Both the position numbers and the translations under genes were made by a program. The notes under the pieces are model-generated. The model saw nothing but the letters and a program-made list of their open reading frames with translations. It searched no databases and was not told the origin of the DNA. Shown piece after piece: positions 1 to 5,576 of a stretch of DNA of 7,759 nucleotides (the first letter of the stretch is position 1; each line of letters begins with the position of its first letter). The stretch spans positions 1 to 7,759 of the forward strand of contig CAJOKY010000107.1 in the NCBI GenBank assembly GCA_905235425.1. Direction: 5' to 3'. This DNA is from an uncultured Selenomonadaceae bacterium (GTDB taxonomy: Bacteria > Bacillota > Negativicutes > Selenomonadales > Selenomonadaceae).

Positions 1-633
1 AAGGAAGATTTACAAAAAGAAACCGTCCGCGTTTTGGAGAAAAAAGGCGTCCGCGTCATGCTCGATACGCAGGTTGTAGGCTATGACGGCGACGTTTTGA
101 AATTGAAAAGCGGCGCAGAAATTCCTACCACAACGGTAATTTGGGCGGCGGGAGTTCGCGCAGTTGACCTTATGAAAAATTGCGGCGGCGAATGCGCACG
201 TGACGGCAGAATTTGGATTGAAGAAAATTTAATAGTACGCGGCGCCGTTAATCAAAACGTCTTTGCTATCGGTGACTGCGCGGCATTTATGCACGGCGAT
301 ATGAAACGCCCCCTGCCTACCGTCGCTCCCGTTGCCACTCAACAGGCTGTCATCGCGCATAAAAATATTATGAAATTAATCAAGGGCGATCATAACCTTG
401 AAAAATTTGTCTACAAAGATTTAGGCGCTATGGCTACAATCGGTCGCGGTCAAGCAGTTGTAGGCAGTCCCAAGATGAAAGGCTTTTTCGCATGGTGCGC
501 GTGGATGCTTGTACACTTAATCCGTCTTGCCGGAGCGCATACAAACTTCACCGTCGCTATTAAGTGGACGTGGAATTTAATTTCCGGCGTTCGTCTCGGC
601 AGGATTATCGACAACATTAAATTGGACACGTAA
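1..633 (+). CDS. ndh: Type II NADH:quinone oxidoreductase (NDH-2), 3' part
   Basis: This is the C-terminal 210 residues of a single-subunit, non-proton-pumping flavoprotein that passes electrons from NADH to quinone at the inner face of the cytoplasmic membrane. The frame is open from base 1, so the N-terminal FAD-binding Rossmann fold lies upstream of the window; family members are usually about 400-430 residues. Visible family marks are the end of the NADH-binding domain with TVIWAAGVRA (about residues 45-54), the FAD-contacting NVFAIGDCAAF (87-97), the PVATQQA quinone/FAD region (110-116), and GAMATIGRGQAVV (142-154). A hydrophobic, aromatic C-terminal region (162-200) fits the membrane-anchoring tail. 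A TTG at 34 lies inside the gene and is not its start. No frameshift is seen. A consensus promoter begins 7 bases after its stop, and the first good terminator is at about 790-825, so ndh readthrough would cross the candidate small RNA. Other members of the pyridine nucleotide-disulphide oxidoreductase family are possible but less likely. Confidence 0.9.
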   Translation, partial: KEDLQKETVRVLEKKGVRVMLDTQVVGYDGDVLKLKSGAEIPTTTVIWAAGVRAVDLMKNCGGECARDGRIWIEENLIVRGAVNQNVFAIGDCAAFMHGDMKRPLPTVAPVATQQAVIAHKNIMKLIKGDHNLEKFVYKDLGAMATIGRGQAVVGSPKMKGFFAWCAWMLVHLIRLAGAHTNFTVAIKWTWNLISGVRLGRIIDNIKLDT

Positions 634-639
634 AAAATA

Positions 640-668
640 TTGACAATGAATTTCATTTAGATTATAAT
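640..668 (+). promoter_or_regulatory. Perfect sigma70 consensus promoter
   Basis: TTGACA at 640-645 and TATAAT at 663-668 are separated by exactly 17 bases, so both boxes and the spacing match the housekeeping consensus. Transcription should start near 674-676. No protein gene lies downstream on this strand until 4806, and a strong terminator sits about 150 bases away, so the likely product is a short non-coding RNA. The TATAAT is flanked by AT-rich DNA, but a chance perfect match with ideal spacing right after a stop codon is unlikely. Confidence 0.75.
642..660. promoter_or_regulatory. Fur-box-like palindrome in the promoter spacer
   Basis: A 13-base palindrome with six-base arms, AATGAA-T-TTCATT (645-657), lies in the spacer of the consensus promoter and touches the -35 box. 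Aligned over 642-660 it matches the classical 19-base Fur box (GATAATGATAATCATTATC) at 12 of 19 positions, including both core arms AATGA and TCATT. A repressor bound here would block RNA polymerase. Which regulator binds is inferred; Fur is the best fit. The PerR, Zur and MntR sites I considered match less well. Confidence 0.45.
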
Positions 669-729
669 TTAGTCAAGCTATCCTAAGCTCTCCTAAAAAA
701 TAATCACTTCATTTGGGCAATTTTTACGC

Positions 730-761
730 GTCGAAAAATTTTAAGCGGAAAATTTTTTGAC
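730..761 (+). other. 13-bp hairpin inside the candidate small RNA
   Basis: The arms GTCGAAAAATTTT (730-742) and AAAATTTTTTGAC (749-761) pair over 13 positions with one G-U wobble (733/758) around the six-base loop AAGCGG. No T tract follows, so it is not an intrinsic terminator. It overlaps TTGACAGTGAATTT (757-770), a near copy (13 of 14) of the promoter's TTGACAATGAATTT (640-653). This second copy has no properly spaced -10 box. Confidence 0.6.
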
Positions 762-784
762 AGTGAATTTATATAAAACGGCTC

Positions 785-825
785 AAAAAAAGACTCGAAC
801 GTAATTTGTCGAGTCTTATTTTTTT
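785..825. terminator. Bidirectional intrinsic terminator
   Basis: The perfect 9-bp stem AAGACTCGA (790-798) / TCGAGTCTT (809-817) has a ten-base loop and is followed by A and seven Ts (819-825). On the other strand the same stem is followed by the complement of the A run 785-790, so it should stop transcription both ways. It would end the candidate small RNA and any ndh readthrough. It is also the first convincing terminator for the convergent minus-strand operon, whose stop lies about 315 bases away. Confidence 0.85.
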
Positions 826-883
826 AGAATTAGAATTTTTTAAACTTCGGAGTTCCATTTCTCAAAAGAACGCTATAAAATTT

Positions 884-938
884 TTTAGTATAACTTTAGT
901 ATAACTTTAGTATAACTTTAGTATAACTTTAGTATAAC
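884..938. repeat. Five exact tandem copies of an 11-bp repeat
   Basis: The unit TTTAGTATAAC occurs five times head to tail without a mismatch: 884-894, 895-905, 906-916, 917-927 and 928-938. The 11-base period is close to one helical turn. On the minus strand each unit reads GTTATACTAAA, which contains the -10-like TATACT. The array abuts a 13-bp inverted repeat, whose first base is the last base of copy five. It lies between convergent genes, so changes in copy number would not alter any protein. Units are contiguous without spacers, so this is not a CRISPR array. Confidence 0.95.
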
Positions 939-966
939 TACTTTCTTTTGGCGCAAAAGAAAGTAG
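938..966. repeat. Perfect 13-bp inverted repeat with 3-base loop
   Basis: CTACTTTCTTTTG (938-950) and CAAAAGAAAGTAG (954-966) are exact reverse complements around GCG. The short loop and long perfect stem favour a cruciform or RNA hairpin, but no T tract follows on either strand, so it is a poor intrinsic terminator. From general experience, CTTTCTTTTG/CAAAAGAAAG hairpins recur between genes in many bacteria, so this may be a dispersed repeat of the REP type rather than a one-off site. I cannot confirm copy number from this window. Confidence 0.85.
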
Positions 967-976
967 CAAAGAAAAC

Positions 977-1087
977 ATGGCGCGGCTGTAGTTCGCTTAC
1001 TTGGTAAATAGTTCCAGCTTTTACGTCCGCATGAGGTTACGGTAATCTTAGCGTTATCGTACGCAGCTCAAGGCACATCCGCGCCGT
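977..1087. other. About 110-bp segment closed by complementary ends; possible structured element
   Basis: GGCGCGG (979-985) is the exact complement of CCGCGCC (1079-1085). The pairing extends through T978-G1086 and A977-T1087, then after one mismatch through four A-T pairs (972-975 with 1089-1092). The closed 93-base interior holds small hairpins such as TTAC/GTAA (997-1007) and GCGT/ACGC (1051-1064). A T-rich run (1087-1098) follows on the plus strand, giving a terminator-like edge. With the repeats at 884-966 this could be one non-coding repetitive element. I see no convincing protein gene between 840 and 1131. Confidence 0.35.
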
Positions 1088-1131
1088 TTTTTTATTTTAC
1101 CAACACGCCCTAGATTTTTTGGATTCTTGAA

Positions 1132-3522
1132 TCAGCGTACTTCCTCACCATACTTGGCTTTAATGGCGGCTTTGTGATTGTACATTGCAATATCCGCCTT
1201 TTTTGATACTTCAGCAAACTTCATTCCGTCTTCATAAATGCCGAGTCCCCTTGCAACTGATATTGTCAAAGTCTCTCCCGCCGCATTGAAACGCTCTTTG
1301 TTAGCTTCTACATCAAACAGATTGAGAAGTTCCTCTCTATTTTCGTAGTCGGAACCTTCCAATATCGCCGCAAATTCATCACCGCCGATACGATAAGCAG
1401 GACTATTTACAAAAACGCGGGATATGACATGAGCGGTATGGCGCAGGAGTTCATTACCTGCTTCGTGACCGTACTTGTCATTAACTTTTTTCAAAAAATT
1501 GGCGTCAAAAATTACAACGCCGTATTGCACAGCGTGATGCATTTTACTTTGCTCATCCAGTTCAGACGCCTTGCCGATATAAGCCGCCGCATTTCGCAAG
1601 CCTGTCAATTTATCGCGGTAGACATAAAATTCCAGTTTAGCAGCCATTTCACGAATACTGCGGACTAAAATACCCACTTCGTTGCCTGATTCATACGAAA
1701 TTTTAACGTTTAAATCGCCGGACGCAATACGCTTAGCCGCTGCAGTCATACCTGCCAAAGGTTTTATTGCCTTAGACGCAAGAGTTATGCTTACTATGGA
1801 AATAACCATTGCCACTACAAGTATTGCCGAGATTAAGTGCCGCAAAATTCGGTTATGATCGTCATAAACTTTAGTTAAAGGCGTTGCAATGCCGAGCCAC
1901 ATTCCATTCATCAAGTACACTTCGATTTCTTGAAATTCGGGATTGGGCTTAAACTGTGAGCCTTGCGGCTGATAGCGGTGATAAAGCACGGTGTTATTTC
2001 TATCCATAATGTATACATAGCCATAGTCATAGATTGACATTCGGCGTAACTCTTGAATTATGAAGTTAAAGTCAATATCCATACCGATAACGCCGACAAA
2101 TTCACCGTCTTTAAACATCGGCGCAACGTATGAAATAACATAAAATTTAGTTATATCGTCGACATAAGGTTCAATCCAAGTAGCACTTCGGCTTTTCATG
2201 GGAATATAGTACCAGCCGACTTTTTGCGCGTCATCGGGATCATATGGTGCAAGATCAATAGGTTCACGCTCCACATAAGGTGAAAGCGCACCTTCCCACC
2301 TAGCCTCTTCACGTTGCATTGAAAAGCCTCCTTTTGTACCGGCGATTTCCGGCTTCAGGCGCAGATATAAAGAAAGGCTTCCATCTATACAGAAAGCGAT
2401 AAGGCTTAAGTCATTCTTCATACGTGTAAGATAAGCTTGACGATAGTCAAGATCATTTACCAGCCTGTCATAACTTTCAATAGCATCAAGTGCTTGCAAT
2501 TTCATTCCGTTTACTCCTTGACGTATTGAAAAAAAAGTCCTGTACAATCTTTCACGACAGATAACACTCATAGCGCGCAGAGATTCACTTGTATGCTCAT
2601 ATACCAAATTGCCGACGGCTACCGAACTGCCCCACCCCAGCACTGACGCCGTGAAAAAAACTGTATGAGATACCAGAAACACGACTTCCAACATAATTGA
2701 ACGTCGATAGCGAAGTAACAGGTACAGCATCAATATAAGGTAAAGGTCTACTACGGTGAGGCATTCAGCTACAACTTTTATCCACGTGTCAAGATGATTC
2801 ATGCCGTAAAATTGAAACTGATTAATGTACAAAAAAGCTATAGGAAAAAGCAGGTAAAAACTCAAAGCAATTATCCAAGCATGGTGATTTTCACTTGCAG
2901 TGATAGAATTTTTGTCAATGTGACTGTCCGCAGGAATATAAAAATGGTAACCTCTGCTTACAAGGTAGAAAAACCAAGCCAAGTCAAAAAATACCGCAAC
3001 AAAAAAATCATTTGTGAAACAAACAAGACAGTAAGATACCGTTGTCATTGAACTGCCATATCCAATTATATTTTTAATTAATTCTAATTCAGCTACAGTT
3101 GCCGTAAAGACGCGGAATAATGAAGTTAATGAAAATGTGATAAAAAGGACTGCCAAAAATTTCCACAGCGTTTGAACATTCAGCACGAAGGGAGATTCTT
3201 TAGATGACGCGTGCCATTTATGCCAAATTTTAAAAGGCAAGTAACCGGCAAAAAATACCCATAAAGCCTTCACGACATAGAAAGCATAATCGCTTAGTGA
3301 GTGTTCAGTCGCGATAAAGGCATTTAGTTCCGGCAAATTAAATAAGGCTCCGACGTACACACCTGCCGCCGCAGGAATTCCCCACATAAATCCGAGTACA
3401 GGCGGTACAAATACGGCTATACTTATAATTTGGTTGGGTATCGTCAGCACGTTGCCTGCAAATGACGCTATACACCAGTACAGTAAAGCTGACAAAGAAA
3501 ATTGAAATATTTTGGCGCTCAT
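1132..3522 (-). CDS. Membrane diguanylate cyclase: multi-TM / Cache / HAMP / GGDEF
   Basis: This 796-residue sensor enzyme is predicted to make cyclic di-GMP from two GTP. Residues 1-300 form about eight hydrophobic segments, loosely reminiscent of MASE-type sensory membrane domains. Residues 305-560 look like an extracytoplasmic double-Cache domain, with the typical run W449-EPYVDD, then SYVAPMFKDGEFVGVIGMDID (464-484). A TM helix (562-583), HAMP (584-632) and GGDEF domain (635-790) follow. The active site is intact: D673 in FDANFLKKVND, YGHEAG (684-689) and GGDEF (713-717). The product-inhibition RxxD site is absent, since FVNS occupies its place. The start ATG at 3522 has AAGGAG (3539-3534) eleven bases upstream, and that site overlaps the stop of the upstream lipoprotein gene 15 bases away. 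The two genes are therefore co-transcribed and probably share a ligand. The N-terminal domain assignment is the weak part; GGDEF is certain. Confidence 0.93.
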   Translation of the reverse strand: MSAKIFQFSLSALLYWCIASFAGNVLTIPNQIISIAVFVPPVLGFMWGIPAAAGVYVGALFNLPELNAFIATEHSLSDYAFYVVKALWVFFAGYLPFKIWHKWHASSKESPFVLNVQTLWKFLAVLFITFSLTSLFRVFTATVAELELIKNIIGYGSSMTTVSYCLVCFTNDFFVAVFFDLAWFFYLVSRGYHFYIPADSHIDKNSITASENHHAWIIALSFYLLFPIAFLYINQFQFYGMNHLDTWIKVVAECLTVVDLYLILMLYLLLRYRRSIMLEVVFLVSHTVFFTASVLGWGSSVAVGNLVYEHTSESLRAMSVICRERLYRTFFSIRQGVNGMKLQALDAIESYDRLVNDLDYRQAYLTRMKNDLSLIAFCIDGSLSLYLRLKPEIAGTKGGFSMQREEARWEGALSPYVEREPIDLAPYDPDDAQKVGWYYIPMKSRSATWIEPYVDDITKFYVISYVAPMFKDGEFVGVIGMDIDFNFIIQELRRMSIYDYGYVYIMDRNNTVLYHRYQPQGSQFKPNPEFQEIEVYLMNGMWLGIATPLTKVYDDHNRILRHLISAILVVAMVISIVSITLASKAIKPLAGMTAAAKRIASGDLNVKISYESGNEVGILVRSIREMAAKLEFYVYRDKLTGLRNAAAYIGKASELDEQSKMHHAVQYGVVIFDANFLKKVNDKYGHEAGNELLRHTAHVISRVFVNSPAYRIGGDEFAAILEGSDYENREELLNLFDVEANKERFNAAGETLTISVARGLGIYEDGMKFAEVSKKADIAMYNHKAAIKAKYGEEVR

Positions 3523-3537
3523 TTGCCGTAAATCTCC

Positions 3538-4575
3538 TTATTTTTTATCCATATCTATGCGAAAAGCCTTGCAAGCTTCTTCGCCATATTTTAATTTAAG
3601 TTTTTCGCGCAGGGGTTTAATTTTATCTTGAAAACGTTTCAATTCTTCCGGTGTGAGGTCAATAATTTCTAAGCCGTCCATAACAAATTGCCTGCGGATT
3701 TTCTTTTCTTCTTCTTCCAAATAATCGCGGCTCCATTCACACGCCTCATGCATTTTTTCGCGCAGTAATGCTTGAGTTTTAGGCTCTAATGCTTCAAATG
3801 TTTTTCTATTGGCTACAAACAAGTAATTTTCATATAGATAGTTCCAAACTGTCATGTACTTTTGAATTTTATTTATATGTCCCGACTGCATAAGAAAAAA
3901 GCCGTTTTCTTGTCCATCTATGTAGTTTTGTGTAATGGTGACGTTTAATTCGCTCCAACCCAGAGGTACGGGTTCTGCGCCTAGTGTAGAAAAAAATAGC
4001 CTGTACACTTCGCCGCCAAGTACCCTAATTCTCATGCCTTGAATGTCTTCCGGAGTTCGCACGGGATTTCTGTTGTTTGTAAGTTGCCTCATTGCGTTAT
4101 GCGTCGATCCTAAATAAACTAAACCATAGTCGGACAAAACCTTTTTATAATATTCGCCGCCGGTATCGTCGATAATTTTTCGCACTTCTTCATAACTTGA
4201 AAATGACCATGGGATTGTCGCCACTTCCAAGCGTGGATCAAGCATTGACATTGTACCCGATACATACGCGCCTAAATCTACGCCGCCTTCAGTTAATGTC
4301 CTCACTGCTTCATTTGTATTTCCACCTGTCATTTCGTCGTTGGGATAAAAGTCTATATGGACATTTCCGCCGGATTCTTCATCAACCAATTTTGCAAAAC
4401 GTCTTGCTGTTAAAGTTTCAATGCCTTCCTCTGTACCATTGGCAGTCATCACCAAACGTACTTTTTGATAGTCGTTGCTTGTAATTTTATAAAGATTGTC
4501 ATTCTGTCCACTGCAACCGATTAAAAAAATTATTGTCATCAAAAACAAGCCAATCGGCGCTATATACTTTTGCAT
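3538..4575 (-). CDS. dctP: TRAP-type C4-dicarboxylate-like substrate-binding lipoprotein (DctP family), orphan
   Basis: This 345-residue extracytoplasmic binding protein belongs to the DctP/TRAP family, which binds small carboxylates. A lipoprotein signal with lipobox LIGC places the lipidated Cys at residue 21. Family marks are the conserved GMRIRV (180-185), in which R184 is the expected carboxylate-binding arginine, TLGAEPVPLGWSEL (197-210), and YIDGQENG (218-225). Length is normal once the signal is included. I chose the ATG at 4575 over an in-frame start at 4611 because AGGAG (4588-4584) is ideally placed and the signal peptide then starts normally as MQKYIAP. The usual partners, membrane subunits DctQ and DctM, are missing; the next gene is a Cache-GGDEF protein. 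This suggests ligand sensing rather than transport, although it could serve a TRAP permease encoded elsewhere. An extended -10 (4672-4664) probably drives the pair. Confidence 0.9.
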   Translation of the reverse strand: MQKYIAPIGLFLMTIIFLIGCSGQNDNLYKITSNDYQKVRLVMTANGTEEGIETLTARRFAKLVDEESGGNVHIDFYPNDEMTGGNTNEAVRTLTEGGVDLGAYVSGTMSMLDPRLEVATIPWSFSSYEEVRKIIDDTGGEYYKKVLSDYGLVYLGSTHNAMRQLTNNRNPVRTPEDIQGMRIRVLGGEVYRLFFSTLGAEPVPLGWSELNVTITQNYIDGQENGFFLMQSGHINKIQKYMTVWNYLYENYLFVANRKTFEALEPKTQALLREKMHEACEWSRDYLEEEEKKIRRQFVMDGLEIIDLTPEELKRFQDKIKPLREKLKLKYGEEACKAFRIDMDKK

Positions 4576-4581
4576 CAAAAA

Positions 4582-4588
4582 TTCTCCT
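4582..4588 (-). promoter_or_regulatory. Ribosome binding site deciding the lipoprotein start
   Basis: On the minus strand AGGAGAA (4588-4582) places GGAG eight bases before the ATG at 4575. It excludes the longer reading from 4611, which would put twelve unsuitable residues (MCRRSTRVGEFL) before the signal peptide. Its core TAGGAGA is complementary to TCTCCTA (689-695) in the candidate small RNA, a match that may simply reflect a consensus ribosome site. Confidence 0.8.
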
Positions 4589-4663
4589 ACCCTTGTCGAA
4601 CGTCTGCACAAAATATTTTGAACAGAACAGCAACACTTTTATTACTTCAATATATTTTTTTTA

Positions 4664-4672
4664 ATTATATCA
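4664..4672 (-). promoter_or_regulatory. Extended -10 promoter for the dctP-GGDEF operon
   Basis: Read on the minus strand, TGATATAAT (4672-4664) is a perfect extended -10 element (TG-N-TATAAT). The -35 region is poor (ATGTTT at 4692-4687, 17 bases upstream), as is common for this promoter class. Transcription would start near 4657, leaving an AT-rich leader of about 80 bases. No clear operator or riboswitch fold is seen in that leader. Confidence 0.55.
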
Positions 4673-4780
4673 TATTTTTCTTTGAGAAACATTTTTTATA
4701 AAGTTTTTTCAAAAATTCGTTTAGATTTTTTCATAGGCGGCATTTTATAAAAAATTTACAGTGCAAAAAAATAAAATAAA

Positions 4781-4789
4781 TGATATAAT
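4781..4789 (+). promoter_or_regulatory. Extended -10 promoter for the cobK-lptA-waaL operon
   Basis: TGATATAAT (4781-4789) is identical to the divergent minus-strand element. The hexamer 17 bases upstream (GTGCAA, 4761-4766) is a weak -35. The expected start near 4795-4797 falls in the palindrome CGGCGCCG (4790-4797) and leaves only about ten bases before the ATG at 4806. The transcript would be nearly leaderless, with no room for a cobalamin riboswitch. Confidence 0.55.
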
Positions 4790-4805
4790 CGGCGCCGGTG
4801 ATTCT

Positions 4806-5576
4806 ATGAAAATTTTTGTAACGGCCGGTACAGAGGACGGTAGGAAACTTGCTGAATTTTTATCGCGGCAAGGTCACTTCGTCACGGCGTCTGTTGTCAG
4901 TGAATACGGCAAAAAAATTTTGGAGCAGTACGCCGGAATTAAAATCAGTGACAAAAAATTAAATGCCGATGAACTTACTGAAATTCTGCGCGGAAATTTT
5001 GATGTACTTGTAGACGCCAGTCACCCCTACGCCGTGAATGTTTCGCAAAATGCCATTGACGCCTGCAAACGCGCCGAAATTCTTTACATACGCTTTGAAC
5101 GCGATGAAATTGAATCAACCGAAAAAAATATTTTTCACGTCGAAAACTACGAACAGGCGGCGGTTAAGGCGGCGTCACTTGGTAAAAATATTTTCATAAC
5201 TACCGGCAGTCGCAACTTAAAAAAGTTCGTCGAATCTCCCGCGCTGAAAAATTGTAATTTGACGGTTAGAATTTTGCCTACTGCCGAAGTTTTAAGCGAA
5301 TGCGAAAATTTAGGCTTGACGCCAAAAAATATTGTCGCGATGCAAGGACCTTTCTCAACCGAGTTAAACGCGGAAATGTTCAAGCAGTGTCGCGCAGAAG
5401 TCATTGTCACTAAAAACAGCGGCAAAACCGGCGGCGTTGATACAAAACTTGATGCCGCGAAGATTTTAAATCTGCCGGTAGTGATGATTGACCGTCCGAA
5501 AATTTTTTATCCGAATATCGCCTCGACATTTGAGGAAGTTTTAAAATTCATTGAAAGTAAAGGTGTTGCCGAATGA
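4806..5576 (+). CDS. cobK: Precorrin-6A / cobalt-precorrin-6A reductase
   Basis: This 256-residue cytoplasmic enzyme performs the NAD(P)H-dependent reduction of the corrin ring in cobalamin synthesis (CobK; CbiJ in the anaerobic route, the likelier one in an anaerobe). Family marks are the N-terminal FVTAGTEDGRKLA, then VDASHPYAVNVSQNA with IRFERDE, ITTGSRNLKKF, AMQGPFSTELNAEMF and the C-terminal VTKNSGKTGGVDTKLDAA. Length is typical. The frame can be opened from a GTG at 4761, but that start has no ribosome site and would place the promoter's -10 inside the gene. ATG at 4806 gives a normal N-terminus with only a weak GGTG (4797-4800) upstream. It overlaps the next gene by four bases (ATGA). 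No other cobalamin gene is in view, so its linkage to LPS genes is unusual in functional terms. Confidence 0.92.
   Translation: MKIFVTAGTEDGRKLAEFLSRQGHFVTASVVSEYGKKILEQYAGIKISDKKLNADELTEILRGNFDVLVDASHPYAVNVSQNAIDACKRAEILYIRFERDEIESTEKNIFHVENYEQAAVKAASLGKNIFITTGSRNLKKFVESPALKNCNLTVRILPTAEVLSECENLGLTPKNIVAMQGPFSTELNAEMFKQCRAEVIVTKNSGKTGGVDTKLDAAKILNLPVVMIDRPKIFYPNIASTFEEVLKFIESKGVAE

Larger units (their letters stand above)
675..825 (+). ncRNA. Candidate trans-acting small RNA, about 150 nt
   Basis: The call combines a consensus promoter (640-668), no open reading frame with a plausible start and ribosome site, and an intrinsic terminator at 790-825. The predicted RNA begins with a tandem CU-rich 10-mer, AAGCTATCCT-AAGCTCTCCT (675-694), followed by an A/U-rich single-stranded stretch (695-718). 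Next come a 13-bp hairpin (arms 730-742 and 749-761, loop AAGCGG, one G-U pair) and the terminator hairpin. TCTCCT is complementary to AGGAGA-type Shine-Dalgarno sequences, which recalls C-rich iron-sparing RNAs such as FsrA of Bacillus. With the Fur-like operator, a RyhB/FsrA-type role is attractive, but this is inference from layout and I recognise no known RNA family. It could also be an ndh 3'UTR product. Confidence 0.5.

Noticed and set aside
450..656. Minus-strand frame antisense to the ndh 3' end
   Set aside because: It shadows a well-conserved gene and resembles no protein family.
749..758. Terminator at the T run of the 730-761 hairpin
   Set aside because: The T run is inside the stem rather than after it, so it cannot act as the release tract.
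757..777. Second promoter TTGACA...TATAAA
   Set aside because: The boxes are only nine bases apart, too close for sigma70.
884..938. CRISPR array
   Set aside because: The repeats are 11 bases long and contiguous, with no spacers and no cas genes in view.
907..978. Minus-strand 23-codon frame starting MFSLLLSFAPKESS
   Set aside because: It is made entirely of the inverted repeat and the 11-bp repeats, has no convincing ribosome site, and is best read as a by-product of repetitive DNA.
4576..4611. Longer lipoprotein start at 4611
   Set aside because: A strong AGGAG lies within this extension, correctly spaced for the ATG at 4575, and the signal peptide begins there.
4576..4805. Cobalamin riboswitch ahead of cobK
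   Set aside because: The best promoter leaves only about ten bases of leader, and I see none of the conserved B12-box sequence.
4761..4805. Longer cobK start at GTG 4761
   Set aside because: It lacks a ribosome site, adds fifteen residues unlike the family N-terminus, and would contain the -10 element.
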